Positions 26,965-36,682 of a DNA stretch of 64,000 bases are shown here, piece by piece. The position numbers were made by a program, and so were the translations under genes. The notes beneath the pieces are model-generated. The model did not search any database, had not been told where the DNA came from, and worked only from the letters and a program-made list of their open reading frames with translations. Origin of the DNA: Peribacillus frigoritolerans (lineage in GTDB: Bacteria > Bacillota > Bacilli > Bacillales > Bacillaceae); assembly GCF_004358755.1 (NCBI RefSeq), contig NZ_SMZY01000003.1, positions 496,001 to 560,000 of the forward strand, in the 5' to 3' direction. Position 1 is the stretch's first letter; every line of letters starts with the position of its first letter.

Positions 26965-29900
26965 TTATTCTATCAATTTATGAATCTCAGAAAGGACCTC
27001 ATCAGATACGGCACCCTTTCCTCCAAATACTTTCACTTGTCCAATTTCATTGCTTCCGAAGAAGTTTTTCACTTCCGCAGATAATGTTTTGCCGACAAGG
27101 ATGACTCCGCTATCATGCTTAGCGGCTAAAGCTGCGCCAGCTAATGCATCTGCAAAGTTTTGTCCAGTTGCAGCATAAACCACATCCAGTGAAGGCTCGA
27201 AGAAGTCTGCAAGGGCTACACTTGTTGCATAGCGATCTTTACCATAGACTCTTTCGGCTCCAGGTAGTTTCTTAAACACATTGTCAGAAAGGGCACCTTG
27301 ACCGCCGACTACCAATGTATTTTCAACACCAAGATCTTTAAGAACCTGACTTGATGCTGCTGGAAGCTTATCTTTTTCAGACAATACGATCGGCATGCCG
27401 TACTGACCTGCATATGAAGCAACAGCTAAAGCATCTGCAAAGCTTGTTCCATTAACAACAACGGCATCTTCTGAACCATCCGGAGCTACTTCTTCAGCAA
27501 TAGCTGCTGCAGTTGCCCAGCGGTCTTTACCGAAGATACGGTCTGTTTCAAGACCCATATCATTTAATTGTTTTTCAACATTTGCAGAAACGGCGCCAGT
27601 TCCGCCAAGGATGACAACTGTTTCTGCTCCCAATCTTTCAAGCTCAGCTTTTGTAGCTGCTGATAACCCTTTTGAATCTGTTAATAAAACTGGAGCATCA
27701 TATTGCGCTGCAAGCGGAACACCTGCTAATGCATCCGCAAACTCGTGCCCTTTTGCAAGGAAGACAATCTCAGATTTTTCCCAGCCTTCAGAGCTGATGG
27801 CTGCTGCGGTAGCATAGCGGTCTTTTCCGCTGATGCGGCTCACTTTATCATCTCCGCGGTATACTTTTACTTCTTTAACCGTTTTGTGTCCTGCCAAGTC
27901 AACAGCTTCTACCGTGAACGTATTTTCACCTGGCTGAAGCGCAACTTCTGTTTTGATTTCTTTCTTAATGCCTCTCATGGAATACGGCTCCCTCAGCATG
28001 TTGTAGAAGACTTCGTCTCCATCAACCACAACTCGAAGCTCATCAAAATTATCAGAAACATTTGTTGTTAAGGTCGCTTTTTCTGTTGCAGCACTTACGC
28101 TTGCAGGTGCTTTTACAGAAAGCTCAGGTGCAGTTGTGTCAACGAAGAATTGCTTTAAGAAAGAAATTTCGTTGCCTGCTTCATCTGTACCTGCGATACG
28201 GATTTTGTGGAATCCATCTTCTAATGTAAGAGTTGTTTCAAACTCATAGCGTTTTAATTCAGCATTCCATTTTAATTCAACTGATTTGCCGTCTACAGTG
28301 AAGTTTGTCACTTTAGACTCATCTGTTACATAGCCTTTTACAGGAACTTCATTTGTATCATATGTTCCAAGGGCTTCAGGAAGCTCAGCAATGATTGATG
28401 GAATTGTATCATCATTGACACCTTTGAATTCTTTTGCAGAAGTGTTGCCTGCATTGTCAGCTGTAAGAACCGTTACAGTTGAACCTGTCGCAAGATTCTC
28501 AAGCTTGTATTCTTTTGTTGTTGGAGCAAGTGTTATTGGATTTCCATCTTTATCTTTTCCAAGAACAGATTGACCGTTAACAAGGACATCGAAGTATGCA
28601 ACGCCTGAACGCTCATCGGCTGCACTGAATGTTACCTTGTTATCTTTAAATGCCGCATTTAAAGTTGGCTGAACAGTATCAACAATAACAGGAACGTGAA
28701 CCTTTTGAGGAGCTTTTCCTGCATAGTCTACCGTTGCTGCAATCTCAAAGTAATACTGACCGTCTTTTACAAGAGCATTTTTCACTTTTCCATCCCATTG
28801 GTTTGCAGGATTTAAAGTGTAAGGCGTGTATGTTCCGTCGTAGTAATGCTTGCGCACTTCTACTTCTGAACGGATGGTACGCAATTGGTTTTTGTTCTCA
28901 TCGAGCACATTGTATTTCACTTCTTTAGCGTTGCGCAGGAATGAAAGAACAGGAATTAACTGGTCTTTGCTGCCATCGCCATTTGGTGAAATCGCAACTT
29001 TACGTGCATCGAATGGAACTTTTTCATTAAATGAATCAGATCCAAGGTAGTCATAGTCTTCACCGGCGCGAGAAACTACTCCAGAATAGCCATAAAATGT
29101 TTCGTTTTCTAAATCGAAGTTCATAGCGTCAAGAATTGGAGCCTTACCCCAGTCTCCATTGAAACCTACATAAGGTACTGTAAGCTGTGATAACCCTTCA
29201 GCAGAGAATGTTACGAAACCTTCTACAAAGTATCCGTTTTTGAAGACATCCTTCACTGGTACAGGAGTTTCAAAATCATCGCCTAAAACTTTTGCATCTG
29301 TTGTATCAAGCGTAATCTTAACTGTTTTTGTTGCACCGGCAGCAACCTCTACTTTAGCAGTGTCTTTACCGTCAACTTTAAGAACAGCATCCATCAATTG
29401 CTGTGCTTCAAGCTCATCATAGTTAAGTCCAAGAGATCCGCCGTTAGCGAAATCCGTTTGAACATTTGCTTTTACATCGTAAGAAACAGCTTTATCGCTG
29501 AAGTTTTTAAGATCAAGTGAAAACTCCACTTTATCGCCGACTTCTTTTAGAGCTACTTTTCCTTCACCTGTTTTTGATTCAGTTACTACTGCAGGTGTAT
29601 TAAGTGCAGAATACAGCTTCATCAATCCAGCACCTTGGCGGCGCGGGGAATAAGGGTTTTCCCAGCCAAATGCGTTATTCACCAATCCCTTGTCAATAAC
29701 AGGCTGAGACGTATTCATTAAGATGTTTTTCGCCATAAGGACGCGATCTGCACCTTCTAAATTGAACAACTCGTCTACGCGCTCAAGAACAATCGCAGAT
29801 CCGCCGGCTACGTGAGGTGCAGCCATTGAAGTTCCGCTCATAATTCCGTATTGATTATCATTGAATGTAGATAAGATTTTTCCGCCTGGAGCTGTAATTT

Positions 29901-31596
29901 CAGGTTTGAAATCAAGGTTCGGTGTCACGCCCCATGAAGTAAAGGCAGACATTTTCCCTCTTTCAGCGTTTGGAGCAGCTACTTTGTCATCTCCAAATGT
30001 TACATCCAGTTTCTTTCCTTCCTTTGCTTGTGCTTCAAGAGCATTACCATCTGCAATGCTTAATGAAACTAAAGGAATCTGCGGCTTATCAAGCGCCATG
30101 CTCACATAATCGCCATGCGCAGGCAATCCGCGGATGATCACACCTGCAGCGCCTTGTGCCTCAGCCGTTTTTTGGATATTTGCATAGAAGTATCCGCCAG
30201 TACGAACGGCAAATACAACTTTACCTTTCACATCTTTCCCTTCATATCCTGCCGGCTGTCCATCTCCGACATAGACAATATCAAGCTTTTGACCTTTAAA
30301 CTTATCAAGGAATTTCGGTCCGTCCTGCTTTTGGTAACCAATTTCCCCAAAATCAGCGCCGTCTACTTGAACTTGCATCGCGTCAAGATCAATTGTTGAG
30401 TTTTCAAGAGAAGCAACCTGCAGGGAATCATAAGAAAGACCTGGAGATCCCACTACTCCCACATCAGGATTGCTTGCATAAGGATTTGCCCATCCATTTC
30501 CTAAATGAGCTGAGTTACCAGCAGAAACAGACATGACTACTCCGTTTTCCACTGCTCTTTCGATTGCCTTCTGTTCAGGATCTTCCGGCAGCACGAATGA
30601 GGCTGTTGAGCCTAAGCTCATATTCAGTACATCAGCACCTAATTGAATGGAATCATCAATGGCTTTTACATAGATATCACTCCATGTAGAAGGCATTTCA
30701 GGATCATTTCCGAAAACTTTCAGAGCTAAAAGCTGCGTCTCAGGAGCCACGCCTTTTAAGCCTCCGTTGTCTTCATCTCCATTTGCACCAACTGTTCCGC
30801 CAACGTGCATTCCGTGCATCGATGCGCCCGGTCCCAAATCAAGAATTTCTTCATTCTCGTCCATATAGTTATATCCGTAAGGCACTTTTTCTGTGTAATA
30901 CTTTCCTGGCAGGTTAAAGTCAGAAACAGCATCACCTACAGAACCTTCTGTTAAAGCAGGCACTGTATCTTCACTTAAAATCATATCTCTGTGACTTGGA
31001 TCGATTCCTGTATCAATGATACCAACAATCATTCCTTCGCCGTCATAGCCTAAATCCCAAGACTCGCGTGCTTCTACCAAGTCTTTGCTGTATTTCATTT
31101 CCGGCTCTGCAGCAGGACGCTCGTATTCATGAGCGATCGTTACTTTATTAACGCCAGTTAATTTTTCAAGCAAAGCGATTTTTCCGTATGCAACTTCTCC
31201 AGAGAAGCCGTTGACTACAGTTGTAAACTCCTGCTCGAATTTCATTCCAAGGTTCTTTGAAGCGATTTGGTTTTTAACCGCTTTTTGCTCTTTCAAAGCG
31301 TTCGCTTTCAGCTCTTCCTGCTTTGATTTTGCAAGAGCATCAAATTTCTTTCCTTGCTTTGTTGCATATGTAATTGCGGGCTCGCCCTCGACTTCGACAA
31401 TTACACGAACTTTGTCAGTACTCTTATATTGTTTATCAGCGTCTGATTTTTTAATAGATTGCTTGCCGGCATTTTTCTTAACTTCAGTATTAGCATTGCC
31501 CTTTTGCGGTGTCGGAACCGCTGCTAATGCTGCATTAGAGAAAACTAACAAGAAAGCGAACATTAAAAATAACGATCTTTTCAGTTTTACTTTCAA
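26965..31596 (-). CDS. vpr: Vpr-type cell-wall subtilisin protease with CWB2 anchor
   Basis: Secreted serine protease of 1543 residues. Signal peptide 1-26. I9-like propeptide at about 60-165. S8 domain at 185-660 with Asp195 (GIIDTGID), His261 (HGMHVGGTVG), oxyanion Asn361 (SAGNS) and Ser590 (GTSMAAPHVAGG), interrupted by a PA domain around 405-535. Fn3-like and Ig-like modules fill 670-1245, including ISPNGDGSKDQ. Three CWB2 repeats form the end (SGKDRYATAAAIS, FGKDRWATAAAIA, YGKDRYATSVALA). The start is TTG eight bases after AGGGGGG. B. subtilis Vpr is about 806 residues and lacks the CWB2 anchor, so this form is probably wall-bound. Monocistronic. Confidence 0.92.
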   Translation of the reverse strand: MKVKLKRSLFLMFAFLLVFSNAALAAVPTPQKGNANTEVKKNAGKQSIKKSDADKQYKSTDKVRVIVEVEGEPAITYATKQGKKFDALAKSKQEELKANALKEQKAVKNQIASKNLGMKFEQEFTTVVNGFSGEVAYGKIALLEKLTGVNKVTIAHEYERPAAEPEMKYSKDLVEARESWDLGYDGEGMIVGIIDTGIDPSHRDMILSEDTVPALTEGSVGDAVSDFNLPGKYYTEKVPYGYNYMDENEEILDLGPGASMHGMHVGGTVGANGDEDNGGLKGVAPETQLLALKVFGNDPEMPSTWSDIYVKAIDDSIQLGADVLNMSLGSTASFVLPEDPEQKAIERAVENGVVMSVSAGNSAHLGNGWANPYASNPDVGVVGSPGLSYDSLQVASLENSTIDLDAMQVQVDGADFGEIGYQKQDGPKFLDKFKGQKLDIVYVGDGQPAGYEGKDVKGKVVFAVRTGGYFYANIQKTAEAQGAAGVIIRGLPAHGDYVSMALDKPQIPLVSLSIADGNALEAQAKEGKKLDVTFGDDKVAAPNAERGKMSAFTSWGVTPNLDFKPEITAPGGKILSTFNDNQYGIMSGTSMAAPHVAGGSAIVLERVDELFNLEGADRVLMAKNILMNTSQPVIDKGLVNNAFGWENPYSPRRQGAGLMKLYSALNTPAVVTESKTGEGKVALKEVGDKVEFSLDLKNFSDKAVSYDVKANVQTDFANGGSLGLNYDELEAQQLMDAVLKVDGKDTAKVEVAAGATKTVKITLDTTDAKVLGDDFETPVPVKDVFKNGYFVEGFVTFSAEGLSQLTVPYVGFNGDWGKAPILDAMNFDLENETFYGYSGVVSRAGEDYDYLGSDSFNEKVPFDARKVAISPNGDGSKDQLIPVLSFLRNAKEVKYNVLDENKNQLRTIRSEVEVRKHYYDGTYTPYTLNPANQWDGKVKNALVKDGQYYFEIAATVDYAGKAPQKVHVPVIVDTVQPTLNAAFKDNKVTFSAADERSGVAYFDVLVNGQSVLGKDKDGNPITLAPTTKEYKLENLATGSTVTVLTADNAGNTSAKEFKGVNDDTIPSIIAELPEALGTYDTNEVPVKGYVTDESKVTNFTVDGKSVELKWNAELKRYEFETTLTLEDGFHKIRIAGTDEAGNEISFLKQFFVDTTAPELSVKAPASVSAATEKATLTTNVSDNFDELRVVVDGDEVFYNMLREPYSMRGIKKEIKTEVALQPGENTFTVEAVDLAGHKTVKEVKVYRGDDKVSRISGKDRYATAAAISSEGWEKSEIVFLAKGHEFADALAGVPLAAQYDAPVLLTDSKGLSAATKAELERLGAETVVILGGTGAVSANVEKQLNDMGLETDRIFGKDRWATAAAIAEEVAPDGSEDAVVVNGTSFADALAVASYAGQYGMPIVLSEKDKLPAASSQVLKDLGVENTLVVGGQGALSDNVFKKLPGAERVYGKDRYATSVALADFFEPSLDVVYAATGQNFADALAGAALAAKHDSGVILVGKTLSAEVKNFFGSNEIGQVKVFGGKGAVSDEVLSEIHKLIE

Positions 31597-32050
31597 CTAC
31601 TTGACCCCCCTAGTAATTTAGCAGTGATTTTCACTAAAAAATACTAATTTATCCCTCCTTTAACATATATAGAGATTATTTACTCTTTTATTCTATTTGC
31701 AAAATATTGAATAGTCAAACATTTATAAAAACTTTTATTCGTTAGTATGCTAAAGACAAATTCCGACAAAAACCAGGACCTTAAGATGCTTGTTACACAT
31801 TGATGCATCAATGTTTTAAAGCAGAAAACAGATTTGAAAGCCGGAAACGATGCATCTAAACAGAAATTATAAATATCCATTTATTTGTATATCGGAATAG
31901 AAATTGGGTGGAGAGGCAAAAGTCCTGCTGCCGTTCGACTTTTCTAAGTCATTTTTCAACACTTTTCCCGGGGAATTATTTTTGTTTGACGAAATTCCTT
32001 AGAAGAATTAGGCTGCTTTCGCATAGATTTTTGTTTTACATTCCATATGT

Positions 32051-32178
32051 TGTCCGTTCCTTTCCGCTCCAGGAACTTGCTTTCCGCGGTCCGCCTGGGA
32101 GCCTCCTCGGCGTTGCCTGTGGGGTCTCCCAATTTGCTCTATTTCCCGCAGGAGTCAAGTTTATCCGCTGCTATCCAC
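32051..32178. repeat. Dispersed intergenic repeat, family B
   Basis: Non-coding element with TTTCCGCTCC, CTTGCTTTCCGCGG, GGGAGCCTCCTCGGCG, TGTGGGGTCTCCC and CCCGCAGGAGTCAAG blocks. I recognise this pattern as a repeat common between genes of many Bacillus genomes; only one copy is in this window, so the call rests on recall. Confidence 0.55.
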
Positions 32179-32230
32179 TAATGGTTTAAAATATCTGGTT
32201 TAATAGCAGCAAAGTTTATGAAAAGAGCCA

Positions 32231-32264
32231 AATAAAAAGACTGTCAGATTTCGATCTGACAGTC
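32231..32264 (-). terminator. Terminator of the transglycosylase gene
   Basis: Perfect 11-bp stem GACTGTCAGAT / ATCTGACAGTC with a four-base loop (CGAA on the minus strand), followed by TTTTTATT. Confidence 0.9.
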
Positions 32265-32276
32265 TGATGGATAGAT

Positions 32277-34178
32277 TTAGTTTTTTAATAGATTGATGAT
32301 GCTGGTTTCGAGTGAAGATCGAATTGCACCTTCCCCACCTAAAATCGTCACTGCTTGATATTGATCAATCAGTTTCATTGATGAAGTGTTTTTTGTTGGA
32401 TTTTCGTTATTCAAAAGAAGAATGGAGGCATTGTTCTTCGCCGACAAAACGGCTCCTGAGAGAGCATCTGGAAAATTAGATCCTTTAGAAACATAGATTT
32501 CATTTTGTCCTAATCTCAGCTGCTCAGCAATGACTTTGCTTGTTTCATAGCGGTCGATTCCGCTGATTCTTTTAACATCCTTATCTTTGAGCTGATTGAA
32601 TACTTTATCTGAAATGACACCTGTTCCGCCAATGACATATGTTTTACTGACATTGGCCAAGGAAGTTTTAATGACATCTGGAATAGAATCCTTTTGAGTA
32701 AGCAAGATCGGGTAACCCTTTTTAGAAGCGTAAGCTGCCACTGACAGTGCATCAGGATAGTTTCCCCCAGTAGCTAAAATAGCGGTGTTCGACGAAAGAT
32801 TTGCTGCTATTTTTGCTGAAGTTTCATAGCGATCTGAGCCTGAAATTCTTGTCACTGCTAAACCTAAATTTACAATTTCTTTTTCAAGCTGCTCAGAAAC
32901 AGCATTCTTCCCTCCAAGAATAATCGCTTTTTTTGCCTTCAACCTTTTTATTTCATTCTTTGCAGGATTATTCCCAGCAGAGTTTGCACTTTTACTGCTG
33001 TTAACTAATAGCAGCGGTGCATTGTGTTTCGCAGCCAAGGGAGTTCCAGATAATGCATCCGGAAAAGACTCTCCTGTCGCTATTATAACTGTATCAGACT
33101 GCTTCCAGCCTTCTTTTGAGATTTCGGCTGCAGTGGCATACCTGTCAGGTCCAGATAATCGAGTTGTCACCCGTTTTAAATAGCTGGATGCCACATATCC
33201 TTTAGTTTGTGAATCCTTGATCTGTACTGGATACCAAACAAAAAGATTAGAAGAATCATAACCGCTATCATACGCAAATTCTCCTGTAGGCTTTACAACT
33301 ATGCCTTTACCTGATTTTACTAATGGAGTCTTTTTATTTGTACCTTCTCGAATACTAGGAGTATCTTCATCATCATTAACCGTTATTAACGTATCGTTTT
33401 TATTGAAAAGATGCTTTGTCTCTGTCATTGGAGCATTTAGTTTGAAATCAGTTTTATTGAAAACAATATTCTCTTTGGAGTCACAAGTATATGTGAAGTC
33501 TTCAGGCTTCATATCGATAAGCGATATATGAGTAGTGATATCCTGAATGCCTCGACCTACTCCAATCTTGATGAGTTCATATAGCGCTTCTTGATATGCT
33601 CCTGTATTTCTCTCTCCATCGCCTTCGCATACTGCAAGGGGGCTGTTCTCAGGCTTAATTCCGTTGTATCGCAAAGCAGAAAAATACCATCTTTCCAGGT
33701 ATGTACTTGGATCGTCTTTTTGTACGAGAGGTGCAGGCTTATTTGACCCTATAGGTACAGTCAGGTAGTCTTTTAATCTCTTAACCCCTGAGTAGATATT
33801 AAAAATCGCATTCTTTTTCAAATTTTCTTCATCTGCTGCTGGATATACCGTCATCTGCATGATGCCTATACCGCCATCACCAGATATAATAGGCACTCCA
33901 TTTTCAAATTGCTGCCAGTCATTACTTTCTTTTGTCGCAACACCTTTAGCAATTTCAGCTGGCACCTCAAGCTCAATTGCAACATTAGTTAATAAACAAT
34001 TAACGGTCTGATAAGGGATGGTTTTACCATATTGCTCTTTTGGAATATACTTACACTTTTGACTTGCCTTGTTCTCAACACTACTAAAATCCGGAGTTGC
34101 CGCATCTGACACTGCCGGCACCACAAAAACAAAAACTAACGACATAAACATAAAAAGGGTGATTTTTTTTAGATACAC
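32277..34178 (-). CDS. Secreted lytic transglycosylase-like protein with SH3 and CWB2 repeats
   Basis: A 633-residue exported protein. Signal peptide 1-26 (SDAAT). Residues 55-200 look like an SLT/lysozyme-fold domain: AKGVATKESNDW with putative catalytic Glu84 and GDGGIGIMQMT, then SALRYNG. An SH3-like segment at about 280-345 (GKGIVVKPTGEFAY, VQIKDSQTKGYVASSYLKR) and three CWB2 repeats (SGPDRYATAAEIS, SGSDRYETSAKIA, SGIDRYETSKVIA) follow. A TTG at 34193 would contain the GGAGG ribosome site itself; GTG at 34178, eight bases after it, is the better start. Transglycosylase activity is inferred from the KES and GIMQM motifs. Confidence 0.82.
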   Translation of the reverse strand: MYLKKITLFMFMSLVFVFVVPAVSDAATPDFSSVENKASQKCKYIPKEQYGKTIPYQTVNCLLTNVAIELEVPAEIAKGVATKESNDWQQFENGVPIISGDGGIGIMQMTVYPAADEENLKKNAIFNIYSGVKRLKDYLTVPIGSNKPAPLVQKDDPSTYLERWYFSALRYNGIKPENSPLAVCEGDGERNTGAYQEALYELIKIGVGRGIQDITTHISLIDMKPEDFTYTCDSKENIVFNKTDFKLNAPMTETKHLFNKNDTLITVNDDEDTPSIREGTNKKTPLVKSGKGIVVKPTGEFAYDSGYDSSNLFVWYPVQIKDSQTKGYVASSYLKRVTTRLSGPDRYATAAEISKEGWKQSDTVIIATGESFPDALSGTPLAAKHNAPLLLVNSSKSANSAGNNPAKNEIKRLKAKKAIILGGKNAVSEQLEKEIVNLGLAVTRISGSDRYETSAKIAANLSSNTAILATGGNYPDALSVAAYASKKGYPILLTQKDSIPDVIKTSLANVSKTYVIGGTGVISDKVFNQLKDKDVKRISGIDRYETSKVIAEQLRLGQNEIYVSKGSNFPDALSGAVLSAKNNASILLLNNENPTKNTSSMKLIDQYQAVTILGGEGAIRSSLETSIINLLKN

Positions 34179-34260
34179 GTACCTTGCCTCCAAAGTTTAG
34201 ATTCTAGTAAAATCTTAACACAGAATCAGACAGGTTTTGTATGAGTTTCCAAAATAAGAT

Positions 34261-34291
34261 AAAAAATAGATCCCTTTTAATAGGATCTATT
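34261..34291 (-). terminator. Terminator of the SGNH-like gene
   Basis: Minus strand AATAGATCC / GGATCTATT stem overlapping the stop codon, followed by TTTTATC. Confidence 0.75.
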
Positions 34292-35069
34292 CCGCGGTTT
34301 TCACAAAGTATTTTGTTAAATAGTCTGCCCAGATCTTGTTTCCCTCAGCATTCGGGGCTGCTTGATTTTCCGTGAGCAGATTTTTGATTTTTTCATCCTT
34401 CTGATCAGGCCAGTTTGCCCAGTGATCGAGATAGGTCAGCTTGTTTTCTTTCGCAAAAGCTTTTAATGCTTCAACGTCTTTTGGATAATGGGTGGCGTTG
34501 AAGATTGGGTGAGGAGGCTGAAGATAGATGACCGCACTTGGATTCTCTTTTTTAAAGCTTCCGATAATTTGTTTCATGTTTTTTAACGAATTCGGCAATC
34601 CAACTTTTCCATTATCATTTAGGGTAAACGGTTCAAAGATGATGATGTCCGGCTTAAATTTGCTGACTTGTTCCACATAATTTTTACTGATAAATGTAAT
34701 GGTAGTGCCTTCTCTGTAAGACAAAACGTTCAGGGAAAACATATCCTGTCCGTAAGCTTTGTTTAAGTTATTTTCTACTAGTTGAGGCCAGCCTGCAGGG
34801 TCAGTTGGCGTGCTTTCTGATCCGACAGCGACAATTTGCACAGGCTTTTTTGTCTCTTTGAAAAGGTTCATCTTCTCTATTATTGGTTTTGGAAAAGCAG
34901 CAGCTTGTGCCATCCATTCGGGTTCCTCTTTGGCTGCAGCAGGTGCTTCCGTTTTCTTCTCCAAAGCTTGTACTTGAGCCGAACTGATTTTCTGTTTCCA
35001 GTGGATATTGCCTAATACAATCACGCAAATGCATATAACGATTACGCACAATGTAATAATTTTATTCAT
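34287..35069 (-). CDS. Membrane-anchored SGNH-hydrolase-like protein
   Basis: A 260-residue protein with one N-terminal membrane helix (IITLCVIVICICVIVLGNI), a short linker, and an SGNH/GDSL-like extracellular domain: IVAVGSESTPTDPAGWPQLVENNL, IIIFEPFTLNDNG, and the C-terminal NAEGNKIWADYL block. The usual GDS nucleophile element reads GSES, and the terminal DxxH reads PNAEGN without His, so catalysis may be altered or lost. Homologues act as O-acyl esterases or transferases on wall glycans; here that is only inferred. GGAGGAAAG precedes the ATG well. Lies between two CWB2 protein genes. Confidence 0.7.
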   Translation of the reverse strand: MNKIITLCVIVICICVIVLGNIHWKQKISSAQVQALEKKTEAPAAAKEEPEWMAQAAAFPKPIIEKMNLFKETKKPVQIVAVGSESTPTDPAGWPQLVENNLNKAYGQDMFSLNVLSYREGTTITFISKNYVEQVSKFKPDIIIFEPFTLNDNGKVGLPNSLKNMKQIIGSFKKENPSAVIYLQPPHPIFNATHYPKDVEALKAFAKENKLTYLDHWANWPDQKDEKIKNLLTENQAAPNAEGNKIWADYLTKYFVKTAE

Positions 35070-35185
35070 TTTTACTTTCCTCCAGCATCTGCAGTATTCT
35101 ACATTCTATCATAGGGATGATAGACTCTCCCTGCAAGCAAGGATAAGGAATTTTTTGAGCAATAATCAAATTTTTACCTTTTTAA

Positions 35186-35216
35186 TAGAAAAAGCAGTGA
35201 GACTTTCTCACCGCTT
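35186..35216 (-). terminator. Terminator of the NlpC/P60 gene
   Basis: Minus strand AAGCGGTGAG / CTCACTGCTT (one mismatch) with AAAGT loop, followed by TTTCTATT; overlaps the stop codon. Confidence 0.75.
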
Positions 35217-36540
35217 AGTTAATAAAACTTTTCACACCTAGATAACGAGGTTCAAAGTATACGTTATCCATTGAGGAAATCGTTACGCCTTTTGAAGAAC
35301 TGGCATGGATAAACTCATTGTTGCCGATGAAAATTCCTACATGAGATGGGCCTGCTTTGTATGTTTCAAAGAATACAAGGTCTCCCTTTTGCGGAACGGC
35401 CACAACTGTTGCATCGTTCCATTGGTCAACCGTTGTTCTTGGCAAATCTACCCCATGCTTGTCGAATACAAATTGCGTATATCCGCTGCAGTCAAATCCT
35501 GATGTTGTTGTGCCGCCGTATAGATAAGGCACGCCTTGCAGGGATTTTGCTGTTTCAATAAGCTTGTCTACTGGAAAATAAATCGAGGTAAGCACACTGT
35601 TGCTGATTGCACTTGTTCCGCCGATTAAAGTGACGGTTTGTACATTTTTCGCATCGATTAATTTTCCAATTTCAGCTGGAAGAGTGGATGAATTTGTAAG
35701 CAGCATCGGGATGTTTTGTTTTGCTGCATAGATCGATCCAGTTAAAGCATCAGCATATGTAATACCAGATACAAGTAAGGCACGCGACGCAGAGAAGCTT
35801 GCAAACTTAGTAGCTACCTTTGCTGATGTGTCATAGCGGTTCGCTCCTGCAATTCGTTCTGCATACGGAAGCAGTGACGCTGTTTCATTTGAAATAACAC
35901 CTGTACCGCCAATCACATATGATTTCGTAAAACCGTTTACATAGTTTTTCACTGACGCTGGAACGCCTGTCTTCTTAACCAGCAGGATGGGTGAGCCCTG
36001 CCTCGCAGCAACCGCAGATGCTGAAAGACTGTCCGGGAAATTGCTGCCGTTTGTAATAAATGCTTTTGTAGATGCAGATCCCAATGATTTTAATTTCTTT
36101 GCAATGGCAACCGATGTTTCGTAGCGATCGGGGCCTGATATACGGGTTACAATAAGGCCCATATTTTTCAGTTTGCCGGCTACTGCTGCAGAGACTGCAC
36201 TTTCGCCGCCGAGTATGTATGCATTTTTAGCATTTAATCTTGTAATTTCACTAGTAATTGCTGCAGGTATTGCGTCTTTTCCCGTCAGAAGGATCGGCGC
36301 ATTCAGCTTGTAAGCAAGCGGTCCTCCTGCTAAAGCATCAGGGAAGTTGTTTCCGACTGCAATGACAACATTGGATGTTCCATTCGGGAACGTCTTCTTT
36401 GAAACTTCTACTGACGTTTTATAACGATCCTGACCATAGATTCTGCTTGTAGTCCCTGCTTCTGCCTCTTTAGGCTGGGAGATCAAAAGAATCATCAAAA
36501 GACTGAGACAGCTCAACATTGTAATAGTTATTCGCTTCAT
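35215..36540 (-). CDS. NlpC/P60 endopeptidase with three N-terminal CWB2 repeats
   Basis: Secreted peptidoglycan endopeptidase of 441 residues. Signal peptide 1-28 (KEAEAG). Three CWB2 repeats at about 30-320 (YGQDRYKTSVEVS, SGPDRYETSVAIA, AGANRYDTSAKVA) bind wall polymer. The NlpC/P60 domain at 325-441 has catalytic Cys351 (FDCSGY), His400 (SHVGIFIG) and third residue His412 (FIHASS). This class cleaves D-gamma-glutamyl-diamino acid bonds in stem peptides. CWB2 first and catalytic domain last is the reverse of the amidase at 24658. Monocistronic. Confidence 0.93.
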   Translation of the reverse strand: MKRITITMLSCLSLLMILLISQPKEAEAGTTSRIYGQDRYKTSVEVSKKTFPNGTSNVVIAVGNNFPDALAGGPLAYKLNAPILLTGKDAIPAAITSEITRLNAKNAYILGGESAVSAAVAGKLKNMGLIVTRISGPDRYETSVAIAKKLKSLGSASTKAFITNGSNFPDSLSASAVAARQGSPILLVKKTGVPASVKNYVNGFTKSYVIGGTGVISNETASLLPYAERIAGANRYDTSAKVATKFASFSASRALLVSGITYADALTGSIYAAKQNIPMLLTNSSTLPAEIGKLIDAKNVQTVTLIGGTSAISNSVLTSIYFPVDKLIETAKSLQGVPYLYGGTTTSGFDCSGYTQFVFDKHGVDLPRTTVDQWNDATVVAVPQKGDLVFFETYKAGPSHVGIFIGNNEFIHASSSKGVTISSMDNVYFEPRYLGVKSFIN

Positions 36541-36645
36541 ACCATTCTCCTATGATGTTTTTACCCTTTCATATTATATAACAGTTTAATAGTCTGACAG
36601 TTTACAAATATGTTACAAATTGCTGCTTCATTCGATGATAGACAA

Positions 36646-36673
36646 CAAAAAGACAGCGTTTCCGCTGTCTTTT
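36646..36673 (-). terminator. Terminator of the LRR surface protein gene
   Basis: Perfect stem AAAGACAGCG / CGCTGTCTTT with a 4-base loop, followed by TTGTTG on the minus strand, ten bases after the stop. Confidence 0.85.
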
Positions 36674-36682
36674 GCTGTTGCT

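Larger units (their letters stand above)
31597..32276. other. Gene-free stretch upstream of the protease
   Basis: About 680 bases without a credible gene. It contains the protease leader, a dispersed repeat (family B, 32051-32178) and the terminator of the transglycosylase gene. Short open frames here are repeat-derived or lack ribosome sites. Confidence 0.7.

Noticed and set aside
31908-32189. Open frame of about 93 codons in the gap before the transglycosylase
   Set aside because: It runs through a dispersed repeat and has an unlikely Cys/Phe/Arg-rich composition.
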